A DNA stretch of 10,122 bases from an uncultured Frankineae bacterium (GCA_902805805.1 CADCUE010000155.1:1-10122), one strand, 5' to 3'. Counted from the stretch's first letter, positions 1 through 7,222 are shown. Numbers and translations: made by a program. Notes: generated from the sequence alone by a model not told the origin.

Positions 1-90
1 CGCACCATCCGGCGCCGCACCATCCGGCGCCGCACCATCCGGCGCCGCACCATCCGGCGCGGACACACCCGGCGCGGCCACACCCGGCGA
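1..90. repeat. 15-bp tandem repeat array, cut by the window edge
   Basis: Four perfect copies of CGCACCATCCGGCGC (1-15, 16-30, 31-45, 46-60) are followed by two diverged copies, GGACACACCCGGCGC (61-75) and GGCCACACCCGGCGA (76-90). Each junction between perfect copies makes the 8-bp palindrome CGGCGCCG. The array lies downstream of tatD and begins 28 bp past its stop codon. The unit is five codons long and all minus-strand frames through it are open: one reads repeating APDGA, another repeating MVRRR with an ATG in each perfect unit. It may be intergenic or part of the next gene on the minus strand. The next gene lies outside the window, so I cannot decide. Confidence 0.9.
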
Positions 91-117
91 CGCGGCGCGC
101 CCGCCGTGCCCGCTGCC

Positions 118-948
118 TCAGGCGGCGGCGAAGGCGCGTCGGCCGTTCGCGGCCAGCGCGGTGCACAGCTCGGCCAGGTCCAGGCCCTTCGTCTCGGCGA
201 GCGAGCGGACCGTCAGGGGCACGAGGTACGGCGCGTTCGGCCGTCCCCGGAAGGGCATCGGCGTGAGGAACGGCGCGTCGGTCTCCACGAGCAGCAGCTC
301 GACCGGCGCGACCTGTGCCGCCGCGCGCAGGGCGTCGTTGGGCTTGAAGGTGACCGGTCCGGCGAAGCTCAGGTAGAAGCCGTGCTCGGCGCAGGTGCGC
401 GCCATCGCGACGTCGCCCGAGAAGCAGTGGAACACCACCCGGTCCGGGGCGCCCTCGTCGAGCAGCACGCGCAGGACCTCGTCGTGCGCGTCCCGGTCGT
501 GGATCACCAGAGCAGTGCCCGTCCGCTTCGCGATGGCGATGTGCGCCCGGAAGGACTCCTCCTGCAGGCGGTGGCCCTCCGGCGACTGGGTGCGGAAGTG
601 GTCCAGGCCGGTCTCCCCCACCGCCCTGACCTGCGGGAGGGCGGCCAGCGCCTCGATCTCGCGCAGCGCCTCGTCGGTGGCCGCGCCGCGTCCGGCTTCG
701 TTCGGGTGCAGGGCGACGGCGGCGTGCACCGCGTCGTACCGCGCCGCCACCTCGGCCGACCATCGGCTCGAGGGCAGGTCCACGCCGACCTGCACCACCG
801 TGCCGATCCCGACCGACTGCGCCGCGACGAGGGCCTCGTCGACGTCGACACCCATGAGGTCGAGGTGCGCGTGGCTGTCCAGGACGTCCACGGGCAGCGG
901 CTCGGGCAGGGGCGGCGGCTCCCCCTGCCGCGCCGCTGCCCGGGTCAC
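118..948 (-). CDS. tatD: TatD family metal-dependent hydrolase / DNase
   Basis: This encodes a 276-aa cytoplasmic TIM-barrel hydrolase of the TatD family, whose characterised members are metal-dependent 3'-5' exonucleases/DNases linked to DNA repair; the in vivo substrate here is not known. The metal ligands of the family are visible: the DSHAHLD motif with His26 and His28, Glu112 in GETGLDHF, His150 in IHDRDAHD, His174 in FHCFSG and Asp224 in ETDAPFLTP. The usual Tyr of GLDYY is His117, a substitution outside the metal ligands. Length is normal for the family apart from a short proline-rich N-terminus. The GTG start is chosen because it overlaps the metG stop as GTGA and has a GGAGGA Shine-Dalgarno sequence 6 nt upstream. 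It is very probably co-translated with metG. In M. tuberculosis tatD also follows the methionyl-tRNA synthetase gene (from memory). Confidence 0.94.
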   Translation of the reverse strand: MTRAAARQGEPPPLPEPLPVDVLDSHAHLDLMGVDVDEALVAAQSVGIGTVVQVGVDLPSSRWSAEVAARYDAVHAAVALHPNEAGRGAATDEALREIEALAALPQVRAVGETGLDHFRTQSPEGHRLQEESFRAHIAIAKRTGTALVIHDRDAHDEVLRVLLDEGAPDRVVFHCFSGDVAMARTCAEHGFYLSFAGPVTFKPNDALRAAAQVAPVELLLVETDAPFLTPMPFRGRPNAPYLVPLTVRSLAETKGLDLAELCTALAANGRRAFAAA

Positions 949-2723
949 GCGCCGTCCTCCATGCGCCGCCGCTCGTCCTCTGCGACGGACGGGTCGAGCT
1001 TGGCGAACAGCGGGGTCGGCGCCCCGATCGGCTGCCCGACGCGGATCGGGCGGGACTCCCACACCGCCGCGGTGTCGTAGTCGCCGGTGAGGACCGGGTA
1101 CGCGGGGCCGCCGTCGAGGTCCTCGACCTCGCGCAGCTCGGGCTGCCCCGCCCACGGCCGGTCGCCGCCGAGCATCTTGTCGACCGCGTCGGACGAGGCC
1201 GGCAGGAACGGCGTCAGCAGCGCCTTGGCGTCGTCGACGAGCTGCAGCGCGACGTGCAGCACGGTGTCGCGTCGCGGCAGGTCCTCCTTGAGCTTCCACG
1301 GGGCCTGGTCGGACAGGTACTTGTTGGCCTCGCCGACGACGCGCATGACCTCGTGGATGGCAGCCTTCTGCTGCGACCGGTCCAGCTGCGCCCCGACCGT
1401 CGTGAACGCCTCCCGGGAGGCGTCGAGCACCGCCCTGTCGGCGCCGGTGAGCTCGCCGGGCGGCGGGACGACGCCGAGGTTCTTGTGCACCAGCGACAGC
1501 GAGCGGTTGACCAGGTTGCCCCACCCGGCGACGAGCTCGGTGTTGTTGCGGGTGACGAACTGGTCCCAGGTGAAGTCGGTGTCGCTGCTCTCCGGGCCCG
1601 CGACCGAGAGGTAGTAGCGCAGCGGGTCCGCGCCGTACCGCTCGAGCACGTCGCGGACGTAGATGACGTGGCTGCGCGAGCTGGAGAACTTCCGGCTCTC
1701 CATCGTGAGGAACTCGCTGCTGACCACCTCGCTCGGCAGGGCCAGCTCGCCGTAGGCGCCGGGCTTGCCGGCCGGGCGACCGCTCGCCCCGAGCAGGATG
1801 GCCGGCCAGATGACGGAGTGGAAGACGACGTTGTCCTTGCCCATGAAGTAGCGGCCGTCGGCCTCCGGCGTCCAGAACGGTCGCCACGCGTCGGGATCGC
1901 CGGTGCGGCGGGCCCACTCGACGCTCGCCGACAGGTAGCCGATGACCGCGTCGAACCACACGTAGATGCGCTTGTCGCTGCGGTCGTCCCAGCCGGGCAG
2001 CGGGATCGGCACGCCCCAGTCGAGGTCGCGCGTGATGGCGCGCGGCTTGAGGTCGTCGAGCAGGTTCTGGCTGAACTTCAGGACGTTCGGGCGCCAGCCG
2101 GTGCGGGTCTGGAGCCAGCCGCCCAGCGCCTCGGCGAAGGCGGGGAGCTCGAGGAAGAACTGCGCGCTCTCGACGAACTGCGGGGCCTTGCCGTCGATCT
2201 TCGACCTGGGGTTGACGAGGTCCTGCGGGTCGAGCTGGTTGCCGCAGTTGTCGCACTGGTCGCCGCGCGCGCCGTCGTAGCCGCAGATCGGGCAGGTGCC
2301 CTCCACGTAGCGGTCGGGCAGCCCCCGGCCCGTGGTCGGGTCGATCGCCGACAGCTGCGAACGCTCGACCACGTAGCCGTTCTCGTGCATCGTCCTGAAC
2401 AGCGCCTGCACGACGGCGTAGTGGTTGCGCGTCGTCGTGCGCGTGAACAGGTCGTACGACAGCCCGAGCCCCTGCAGGTCCTCGGCGATGACCCGGTTGT
2501 AGCGGTCGGCGAGCTCGCGCGCCGTCACGCCCTCGCGGTCGGCCTGGACCTGGATGGGGGTGCCGTGCTCGTCCGTGCCGCTGACCATGAGGACCGCGTT
2601 GCCGGCCATGCGCGAGTAGCGGCTGAAGACGTCGCTGGGCACGCCGAAGCCGGCGACGTGGCCGATGTGGCGCGGGCCGTTGGCGTAGGGCCAGGCGACC
2701 GCGGTGAGCACGTGGCGGGACAT
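945..2723 (-). CDS. metG: Methionyl-tRNA synthetase
   Basis: This is a 592-aa class I aminoacyl-tRNA synthetase that charges tRNA-Met in the cytoplasm, for both initiation and elongation. The HIGH signature is residues 19-22 in the stretch [12 protein letters not shown] single CxxC-x9-CxxC zinc knuckle uses Cys144, Cys147, Cys157 and Cys160. The stretches [13 protein letters not shown] (about 254-266) and FMGKDN (293-298) are family-typical. KFSSSR (345-350) stands for KMSKS, a variant I associate with actinobacteria. The protein ends after the anticodon-binding domain, with no EMAP/Trbp-like C-terminal domain. The frame is open for 24 further codons upstream, but homologues begin at the [16 protein letters not shown] sequence, and a TAGGCT promoter hexamer lies 7 nt before this ATG, so 2723 is preferred. 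The stop overlaps the tatD start by 4 bp. Confidence 0.97.
   Translation of the reverse strand: MSRHVLTAVAWPYANGPRHIGHVAGFGVPSDVFSRYSRMAGNAVLMVSGTDEHGTPIQVQADREGVTARELADRYNRVIAEDLQGLGLSYDLFTRTTTRNHYAVVQALFRTMHENGYVVERSQLSAIDPTTGRGLPDRYVEGTCPICGYDGARGDQCDNCGNQLDPQDLVNPRSKIDGKAPQFVESAQFFLELPAFAEALGGWLQTRTGWRPNVLKFSQNLLDDLKPRAITRDLDWGVPIPLPGWDDRSDKRIYVWFDAVIGYLSASVEWARRTGDPDAWRPFWTPEADGRYFMGKDNVVFHSVIWPAILLGASGRPAGKPGAYGELALPSEVVSSEFLTMESRKFSSSRSHVIYVRDVLERYGADPLRYYLSVAGPESSDTDFTWDQFVTRNNTELVAGWGNLVNRSLSLVHKNLGVVPPPGELTGADRAVLDASREAFTTVGAQLDRSQQKAAIHEVMRVVGEANKYLSDQAPWKLKEDLPRRDTVLHVALQLVDDAKALLTPFLPASSDAVDKMLGGDRPWAGQPELREVEDLDGGPAYPVLTGDYDTAAVWESRPIRVGQPIGAPTPLFAKLDPSVAEDERRRMEDGA
955..960 (-). 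promoter_or_regulatory. Shine-Dalgarno sequence of tatD
   Basis: On the minus strand this reads GGAGGA, 6 nt before the GTG at 948-946, inside the last codons of metG. It decides the tatD start and makes a GTG that overlaps the metG stop credible. Most other genes here lack such a clear site. Confidence 0.75.
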
Positions 2724-2730
2724 GGGCGGA

Positions 2731-2736
2731 AGCCTA
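2731..2736 (-). promoter_or_regulatory. Putative -10 element for leaderless metG transcript
   Basis: The minus strand reads CGTCACTAGGCT, then 7 nt, then the metG ATG. TAGGCT fits the actinobacterial TAnnnT -10 consensus. At this distance transcription would begin at or next to the A of the ATG, and no Shine-Dalgarno sequence is present. No convincing -35 hexamer is visible. The nine bases CGTCACTAG also occur before sepX. This is inference from pattern only. Confidence 0.5.
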
Positions 2737-2787
2737 GTGACGCCGTCCGCTGCCGCTCGGTCCGCGGCCGACCCGCCGGTCCGTCCC

Positions 2788-2866
2788 GCACACACGCTGA
2801 TCCACGTCGTACGGGGAGCGCGCTGGGCCCGCGCGTGCCGGGGCGGCCGGCGATCAGCGGGTGTGC
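2788..2866. repeat. Long imperfect inverted repeat between rsmI and metG (possible terminator)
   Basis: Arms GCACACACGCTGATC (2788-2802) and GATCAGCGGGTGTGC (2852-2866) pair over 15 positions with one mismatch. Between the arms is a smaller GC hairpin: CGCGC at 2819-2823 pairs with GCGCG at 2831-2835. The repeat begins 22 nt after the rsmI stop and ends 52 nt before the metG promoter hexamer in the direction of transcription. It has no T tract. An actinobacterial-type terminator of rsmI is the simplest reading; a control element for metG is possible. Confidence 0.5.
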
Positions 2867-2888
2867 AGGCGTGTACGGCCCCACGGGC

Positions 2889-3743
2889 TCAGGGCGCGTG
2901 CTTCGCGGCGACGACGGCGTCGTAGACGTCGCGCTTGGGCAGCCCGGTCTCGGCCGCGACCGCCGAAAGGGCCTCCTTGCGCGTGAGGCCGGCCGACTCC
3001 CGGACACCCACGAGCCGGACGAGCTCCCGCGGGGTCAGCTCGACCGACGGCTCGGCCGCACCGGCGAGGACGAGGGTCACCTCGCCGCGCACGCCGCCCG
3101 CGGCCCAGGCGACGAGCTCGGGCAGCGTGCCGCGTACGACCTCCTCGTAGGTCTTGGTCAGCTCCCGGCACACGACGGCGCGCCGGTCGGGGCCCAGCAC
3201 CTCGGCCATGTCGGCCAGCGCGTCGGCGAGGCGGTGCGGGGCCTCGAACAGCACGCACGTCCGGCGCTCGGCCTGCAGCTCGGCCAGGCGGGCCCGGCGC
3301 TCACCGGCCTTGCGGGGCAGGAAGCCCTCGAAGCAGAACCGGTCGGTCGGCAGGCCGCTCACCGCCAGGGCCGTGGTCACCGCCGACGGGCCGGGGACGC
3401 AGGTCACCGGGAGGCCGTGCTCGACGGCCGCGACCACGAGCCGGTAGCCCGGGTCGGAGACCGTGGGCATCCCCGCGTCGGTGACCACCACGACCCGCTC
3501 ACCGGCGTGCAGCGCCTCCATCAGCGCCGGGGTGCGCGAGGCCTCGTTGCCCTCGAAGTAGCTCACGACGCGCCCGGTCAGCTCCACGCCGAGGTCGGCG
3601 CACAGCCGGTGCAGCCGACGGGTGTCCTCGGCGGCGACCACGTCCGCCGTCGCCAGCGCCGCCACCAGCCGTGGGCTGGCGTCGTCGGCGCGCCCGATCG
3701 GGGCGCCGGCGAGGACGAGGGGCATCGCACCATCGTCGGGCAT
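2889..3743 (-). CDS. rsmI: 16S rRNA (cytidine1402-2'-O)-methyltransferase RsmI
   Basis: This is a 284-aa SAM-dependent methyltransferase of the tetrapyrrole-methylase fold. RsmI methylates the ribose 2'-O of C1402 in the decoding centre of 16S rRNA; RsmH modifies the same base. Visible family motifs are LVLAGAPIG near the N-terminus, VVAAEDTRR (about 35-43), VVTDAGMPTVSDPGYRLV, VPGPSAVTTALAVSGLPTDRF and FEAPHRL. The C-terminus has a short helical segment, RKEALSAVAAETGLPKRDVY, seen in many members. The start is uncertain: ATG codons at 3743 and 3725 are both in frame and neither has a clear Shine-Dalgarno sequence. 3743 gives a length close to the usual 280-290 aa, whereas 3725 would give 278 aa. 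A start still further upstream would run into the divergent pmt gene. The gene is divergent from pmt, with only 73 bp between the start codons. Confidence 0.93.
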   Translation of the reverse strand: MPDDGAMPLVLAGAPIGRADDASPRLVAALATADVVAAEDTRRLHRLCADLGVELTGRVVSYFEGNEASRTPALMEALHAGERVVVVTDAGMPTVSDPGYRLVVAAVEHGLPVTCVPGPSAVTTALAVSGLPTDRFCFEGFLPRKAGERRARLAELQAERRTCVLFEAPHRLADALADMAEVLGPDRRAVVCRELTKTYEEVVRGTLPELVAWAAGGVRGEVTLVLAGAAEPSVELTPRELVRLVGVRESAGLTRKEALSAVAAETGLPKRDVYDAVVAAKHAP

Positions 3744-3803
3744 CGCGGCGTCCGGCAGGTCTCGCCCCGGACCGCGGCGTCGGGCCGGCGACGGCCGCGT
3801 GCC

Positions 3804-3809
3804 TAGGGT
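3804..3809 (+). promoter_or_regulatory. Putative -10 element for leaderless pmt transcript
   Basis: TAGGGT is followed by GGAGGTC (7 nt) and the pmt ATG. The spacing would put transcription initiation at the ATG. The intervening GGAGG also resembles a Shine-Dalgarno sequence but is only 2 nt from the ATG, too close to work well. No clear -35 hexamer is seen. The hexamer overlaps the palindrome CCTAGG in the divergent rsmI/pmt gap. Confidence 0.5.
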
Positions 3810-3816
3810 GGAGGTC

Positions 3817-5379
3817 ATGACCGCGACGCTCGCCGCCGCCACGTCGACCGAGGTCGGGCGGCCGGTGCCCTGGCGGACGCGCATCCTGCCGCCGACGGAC
3901 GGACGGGGCGGCTGGGCGGCGACCCTGCTGGTCGCGCTCGTCGCCGGTCTGCTGCGGGTCGTGCGACTGGACCAGCCGACGGGGCGGATCTTCGACGAGA
4001 TCTACTACGTCTGCGACGCGCAGAACCTGCTGCGCTTCGGGGTCGAGGTGGCCACCGAGGGCGGCGACAGCACGGCGCAGGCCCGTTGCGAGCCGACCGG
4101 CGAACCCGGCTTCATCGCCCACCCGCCGCTCGGCAAGTGGCTGATCGCCGTGGGGCTGCGCGTGTTCGGCGTGGACGAGTTCGGCTGGCGGATCGCCGCT
4201 GCGGTCATCGGCACGCTGACGGTCGTGGCGCTGGTCCGGGTGACCCGGCGGATGACCGGGTCGACGGTGCTGGGCTGCCTGGCCGGTCTGCTCCTGTCGC
4301 TCGAGGGACTGCACTTCGTGCTGAGCCGGGCAGCCCTGCTCGACGTGTTCCTCACGTTCTGGGTGCTCGCCGCCTTCACCTGCCTGGTGGCCGACCGCGA
4401 CGCGGTGCGCCGCCGGCTCTCGGTCACCGACGACGACGCGCTGCGTGGCGCCGGTCCGCGGCTCGGGCTGCGCCCGTGGCGGCTCGCCGCGGGGGTCTGC
4501 CTCGGGGCCGCCGTCGCGACCAAGTGGAGCGGGCTGTTCGCGGTCGCCTCGCTCGTGCTGCTGTCGTTCGCCTGGGAGGTCGGCGCGCGGCGCACCGCGG
4601 GCGTGCCCTCCCCGCTGCGATCGGTCCTGCGCCGCTCGGTGCCGGCCAGCCTCGCGGTCCTGGTGGTCCTGCCGTCGGCGCTCTACGTGCTGTCGTGGGC
4701 CGGCTGGTTCGCCACCGACGACGGCTACGACCGCTCGTGGGCCGATGACCACCCCGCGACCGGGGCGGCCGGGCTCGTGCCGGACCCGCTGCGCTCGCTG
4801 TGGTCCTACCACCGCGGGATCTTCGGCTTCCACGACGAGCTGCGCCAGCCGCACCCGTACCAGTCGCACCCCGCCGGCTGGCTGCTCCTGGCCCGGCCGG
4901 TGGCGTTCTACTTCCCGAGCGACATCGGCCTGGGACGGTACGGCTGCGAGGTCGACTCCTGCGCACGCGAGGTGCTCGCCGTCGGCACGCCCGCGGTCTG
5001 GTGGGGCTTCGTCGTGGTGTCGAGCCTGCTGGTCTGGCTCTGGCTCGCGAAGCGCGACTGGCGACCGGCCGCCGTGCTGGTGATGGTGGCCACCGCCATC
5101 GTGCCGTGGATCCGCGACGACCTCGACGGACGCACGATGTTCCTGTTCTACGCGCTGCCCGGCGTGCCCTTCATGTGCCTGGGCCTCGCGCTGGTGGCCG
5201 GCTGGGTCCTCGGCGGGGCCGACGCCTCAGCGCAGCGGCGGAGGGCCGGCGCGCTCGGCGTGGGCGCCTACGTGGCTGTGGTCGTGCTGAACTTCGCCTG
5301 GCTCTACCCGGTGCTCGCGGCGCAGACGCTGCCGTACGACGACTGGCGGCAGCGCCTGCTGTTCACGTCCTGGCTGTAG
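3817..5379 (+). CDS. pmt: Polyprenyl-phosphate-mannose: protein mannosyltransferase (GT39)
   Basis: This is a 520-aa polytopic membrane glycosyltransferase of family GT39 with a GT-C fold. The family transfers mannose from polyprenyl-phosphomannose to Ser/Thr of proteins as they leave the Sec translocon, at the outer face of the membrane. The acidic pair of the first extracytoplasmic loop is visible as Asp60-Glu61 in RIFDEIYYV, just after the first membrane helix (about 34-50). The family motif HPPLGKW is at 102-108. Many further hydrophobic segments follow, for example about 110-170, 190-215, 240-260, the strongly hydrophobic AVLVVLPSALYVLSWAGW stretch, and a cluster in the last 130 residues. 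Length matches the M. tuberculosis Pmt (Rv1002c, about 520 aa from memory), which also neighbours rsmI. The ATG is chosen for homology and for the promoter hexamer 7 nt upstream; in-frame GTG codons lie a little further upstream. It is a single-gene plus-strand unit in an otherwise minus-strand window. Confidence 0.94.
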   Translation: MTATLAAATSTEVGRPVPWRTRILPPTDGRGGWAATLLVALVAGLLRVVRLDQPTGRIFDEIYYVCDAQNLLRFGVEVATEGGDSTAQARCEPTGEPGFIAHPPLGKWLIAVGLRVFGVDEFGWRIAAAVIGTLTVVALVRVTRRMTGSTVLGCLAGLLLSLEGLHFVLSRAALLDVFLTFWVLAAFTCLVADRDAVRRRLSVTDDDALRGAGPRLGLRPWRLAAGVCLGAAVATKWSGLFAVASLVLLSFAWEVGARRTAGVPSPLRSVLRRSVPASLAVLVVLPSALYVLSWAGWFATDDGYDRSWADDHPATGAAGLVPDPLRSLWSYHRGIFGFHDELRQPHPYQSHPAGWLLLARPVAFYFPSDIGLGRYGCEVDSCAREVLAVGTPAVWWGFVVVSSLLVWLWLAKRDWRPAAVLVMVATAIVPWIRDDLDGRTMFLFYALPGVPFMCLGLALVAGWVLGGADASAQRRRAGALGVGAYVAVVVLNFAWLYPVLAAQTLPYDDWRQRLLFTSWL

Positions 5380-5418
5380 CGCCAGCGGCGTCCGGACGGT
5401 GAGCCGGTGCCCGAACGG

Positions 5419-5456
5419 CAGCTCCCTCCCGGCGCAGGCGCGACGGGAGGGAGCTG
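5419..5456. terminator. Hairpin between convergent pmt and tRNA-Ala
   Basis: CAGCTCCCTCCC (5419-5430) pairs perfectly with GGGAGGGAGCTG (5445-5456): a 12-bp stem with a 14-nt loop. It lies 40 nt after the pmt stop and 15 nt beyond the tRNA 3' end, between convergent genes, so it could terminate both. There is no T tract on either side, as is common for actinobacterial terminators. Confidence 0.75.
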
Positions 5457-5468
5457 GTCGGAACACGG

Positions 5469-5544
<76 letters not shown>

Positions 5545-5558
5545 GTCGAACGGTTGCG

Positions 5559-5564
5559 AGACTA
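5559..5564 (-). promoter_or_regulatory. Possible -10 element for tRNA-Ala
   Basis: The minus strand has TAGTCT 14 nt before the first base of the tRNA, just after the sepX stop. This would give a 6-8 nt leader for RNase P removal. The -35 region falls within the last sepX codons and is not convincing. The alternative is processing from a sepX read-through transcript. Confidence 0.35.
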
Positions 5565-5572
5565 CCAGCCGG

Positions 5573-6469
5573 TCACCAGCCGTTGACTGCCCGGCGACGG
5601 TCGAGGATGTCGTCGAGCTCGGGGCCGTGGTCGACGATGCCGAGCCGCTCCTCGGCGTCGCGCAGGGCGTCGGAGTAGCGGCCGGGAGACGTGAGGTCGA
5701 CGACCCGGGGCACGCGCGGCGGCGCCATCGGGGCGTTCACGTACGTCGGCACCGGAACCGGCACCGGGTCCCACGCGCCGCCGACCGCGGCGGGGATGGG
5801 TGCAGGGTCGTCGTAGCGCTGCGCGGTGGCCGGCAGCGGCTCCTCGGCGGGCAGCGGCACGTAGGCCGGGGCCGGTCGGGCCGGCAGCCGGTCGGGGATG
5901 CCCGTGATCCGACCCGGCGCCGTGCGACGCGGCTGGGGACGGGTGCGGCGGGCGGCGTCGCCACGCGCCGCCGGACGGCGCTGCTCGCGCTGGCGACGCA
6001 GCGCCTGGCGGCGCAGGTGGACGACGTAGGCGACCGCCAGCAGCGCGAACCCACCGGACACGCCGAGCAGCCAGACCGGTCCGAGCAGGCCGCCGACGAG
6101 GCAGCCGACCGCGAGCAGCACCAGCAGCCCGAGCAGCCGGCGGCGGCGCTGCGCGAGGGTCGGTCCCGTGCGGCGCTCGAGCGCGGACATGTCGGCGTGC
6201 GAGGAGGGCGAGGCGGACGAGTCCACGACGTCCCGGCGCTGCGTCGAGCGGGCGGGCCGGGCAGCGGGCTCGGTGCGCCGGGGCGGGGTGACGACACCCC
6301 GCTCGCGCAACCGCGCCATGGCGTCGCGCCGGGACAGCACCCGCATGGCGTCGTTGAAGCGGTCGACGGACGACAGCGAGCTGGTCGAGTCGTGCGAGCG
6401 CAGCGCCATGGGCACCAGGACGGCCAGCCACGCACCGACGATGACGAGGAGAATCAGACCGCTGCCCAC
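5573..6469 (-). CDS. sepX: Divisome membrane protein SepX/GlpR family
   Basis: This 298-aa protein has one N-terminal helix (about 3-23) followed by the conserved stretch DRFNDAMRVLSRR (36-48). A basic, Pro/Ser-rich linker leads to two adjacent helices (about 112-129 and 131-151) and a long Arg/Pro-rich C-terminal region. The C-terminal segment WDPVPVPVPTYVNAPMAPPR (233-252) plus VVDLT (256-260) is the hallmark of the family. In Streptomyces SepX is a conserved actinobacterial division protein needed for septation and sporulation. In Corynebacterium GlpR is the membrane receptor that binds the gephyrin-like protein Glp and joins division with polar growth. A glp homologue lies about 1.75 kb upstream on the same strand, which supports the call. 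The GTG start is chosen because family proteins begin directly with the hydrophobic helix and because a TAGCGT hexamer lies 8 nt upstream. Function in this organism is inferred from family and context. Confidence 0.85.
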   Translation of the reverse strand: MGSGLILLVIVGAWLAVLVPMALRSHDSTSSLSSVDRFNDAMRVLSRRDAMARLRERGVVTPPRRTEPAARPARSTQRRDVVDSSASPSSHADMSALERRTGPTLAQRRRRLLGLLVLLAVGCLVGGLLGPVWLLGVSGGFALLAVAYVVHLRRQALRRQREQRRPAARGDAARRTRPQPRRTAPGRITGIPDRLPARPAPAYVPLPAEEPLPATAQRYDDPAPIPAAVGGAWDPVPVPVPTYVNAPMAPPRVPRVVDLTSPGRYSDALRDAEERLGIVDHGPELDDILDRRRAVNGW

Positions 6470-6477
6470 GGTGGCGC

Positions 6478-6483
6478 ACGCTA
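6478..6483 (-). promoter_or_regulatory. Putative -10 element for leaderless sepX transcript
   Basis: The minus strand reads CGTCACTAGCGT, then 8 nt, then the sepX GTG. TAGCGT fits TAnnnT, and the nine bases CGTCACTAG are identical to those before metG. There is no Shine-Dalgarno sequence between the hexamer and the start codon. This suggests that sepX has its own promoter, separate from the galU-rimJ operon. Confidence 0.45.
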
Positions 6484-6525
6484 GTGACGAGAAGCCCTGC
6501 GGCTGCGGACCTCCGCCGGTGTGTC

Positions 6526-6597
6526 GCGGACGGGTCCGCGCAGAAGACGACAGCGGACGGGTCCGCGCAGAAGACGACAGCGGACGGGTCCGCGCAG
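6526..6597. repeat. 27-bp tandem repeat of palindromes (2.7 copies)
   Basis: A 27-bp unit starts at 6526, 6553 and 6580, and the third copy is cut short after 18 bp. The copies are identical over their shared length. Each begins with the perfect inverted repeat GCGGAC-GG-GTCCGC (6526-6539, 6553-6566, 6580-6593), followed by a GCAGAAGACGACA-type spacer. On the transcribed minus strand the array starts 1 nt after the rimJ stop codon and ends about 42 nt before the sepX promoter hexamer. It could give three stacked GC hairpins, acting as a terminator or mRNA-stabilising element for the galU-rimJ operon. As DNA, it could be a cluster of protein-binding sites for sepX. Confidence 0.92.
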
Positions 6598-6598
6598 G

Positions 6599-7222
6599 TC
6601 AGTCGCCGGACGTGAGGTCGCGCAGCAGCCGCCGCAGCGATCCGTCGGCCACGTCCTCCCGCAGCAGGGCGAAGGTGCGGTGGTCGCGCCACTCGCCGTC
6701 GATGAACAGGTAGCGCCGGTGCAGCCCCTCGTCCCGGAAGCCCAGCTTCTCGACGACCCGCAGCGAGGCGGCGTTCTCGGGCCGGACGTTCGCCTCGACC
6801 CGGTGCAGCCCGACCTCCGTGAAGCAGTGGTCGAGCACCAGTGCCAGAGCGGTCGGGGTGACGCCGCGCCCGGCGACCCGCTGGTCGACCCAGTAGCCGA
6901 CGTACGCCCCGTCGTACGCGCCTCGCACGACGTTGCCGACGGTGACCTGGCCGGCGAGCTCGCCGTCGTAGGTCACGGCCAGGGGCAGCGCCCGGCCGGC
7001 GCGCGCGTCACGGCGCTGCGCGCGCAGCATCGCGGAGAAGCTGCCGACGGTGTGCCGCTCGGCCCACGACAGCTCCGGCGCACCGGGCGGGCGACCCTCC
7101 CAGGGCGCCAGCCATGCCTCGTTGCGCAGTCGCACCTCGACCCACGACGGGGCGTCGCGCAGCCGGAACGGACGCAGGCCGACCCGGCCGGCCGCCAGCT
7201 GCACCGGCCACCCGCGCCTCAT
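6599..7222 (-). CDS. rimJ: GNAT family N-acetyltransferase, RimJ-like
   Basis: This is a 207-aa GCN5-related acetyltransferase of the RimJ/RimL subgroup. The N-terminal strand GRVGLRPFRLRDAPSW is typical of the group. The acetyl-CoA pyrophosphate-binding loop is seen in WVDQRVAGRGVTPTALALVL. The HRVEANVRPENAASLRVVEKLGFRDEG stretch is the conserved motif B region, and GEWRDHRTFALL is near the C-terminus. RimJ of E. coli acetylates the N-terminus of ribosomal protein S5; the substrate here cannot be read from sequence and another protein N-terminus is possible. The ATG overlaps the mog stop as ATGA, and no Shine-Dalgarno sequence is obvious, so translational coupling is likely. It is the last gene of the galU-glp-moaC-mog-rimJ run. 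In mycobacteria a rimJ gene also follows the moeA-type gene (from memory). Confidence 0.9.
   Translation of the reverse strand: MRRGWPVQLAAGRVGLRPFRLRDAPSWVEVRLRNEAWLAPWEGRPPGAPELSWAERHTVGSFSAMLRAQRRDARAGRALPLAVTYDGELAGQVTVGNVVRGAYDGAYVGYWVDQRVAGRGVTPTALALVLDHCFTEVGLHRVEANVRPENAASLRVVEKLGFRDEGLHRRYLFIDGEWRDHRTFALLREDVADGSLRRLLRDLTSGD

Noticed and set aside
118..2256. A 712-residue minus-strand reading frame that appears to fuse an Arg/Pro-rich protein to TatD
   Set aside because: Only the last 276 residues are TatD. The upstream part is the out-of-frame shadow of metG, and tatD has a good GTG start with its own GGAGGA site.
945..2795. N-terminally extended MetG starting at 2795
   Set aside because: The extra 24 residues do not look like family sequence. 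The internal ATG at 2723 is followed directly by the conserved N-terminus and preceded by a promoter-like hexamer.
1254..3806. An 850-residue plus-strand open frame opposite metG and rsmI
   Set aside because: It is an antisense shadow, common in very high-GC DNA. Its composition is repetitive Arg/Val/Gly/Asp with no domain I can recognise, while the opposite strand encodes two clear enzymes.
3800..3809. CCTAGG palindrome as a shared divergent promoter for rsmI and pmt
   Set aside because: On the minus strand it gives TAGGCA, which lacks the final T of TAnnnT and lies about 56 nt from the rsmI start. Only the plus-strand hexamer is convincing.
3499..4869. A 456-residue minus-strand open frame antisense to pmt
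   Set aside because: It is low-complexity, rich in Arg/Gln/His/Pro and lacks motifs. The plus strand carries the well-supported Pmt.
6526..6597. CRISPR-like array
   Set aside because: The units are contiguous 27-bp tandem copies with no unique spacers and there are no cas genes. It is a simple tandem repeat of palindromes.
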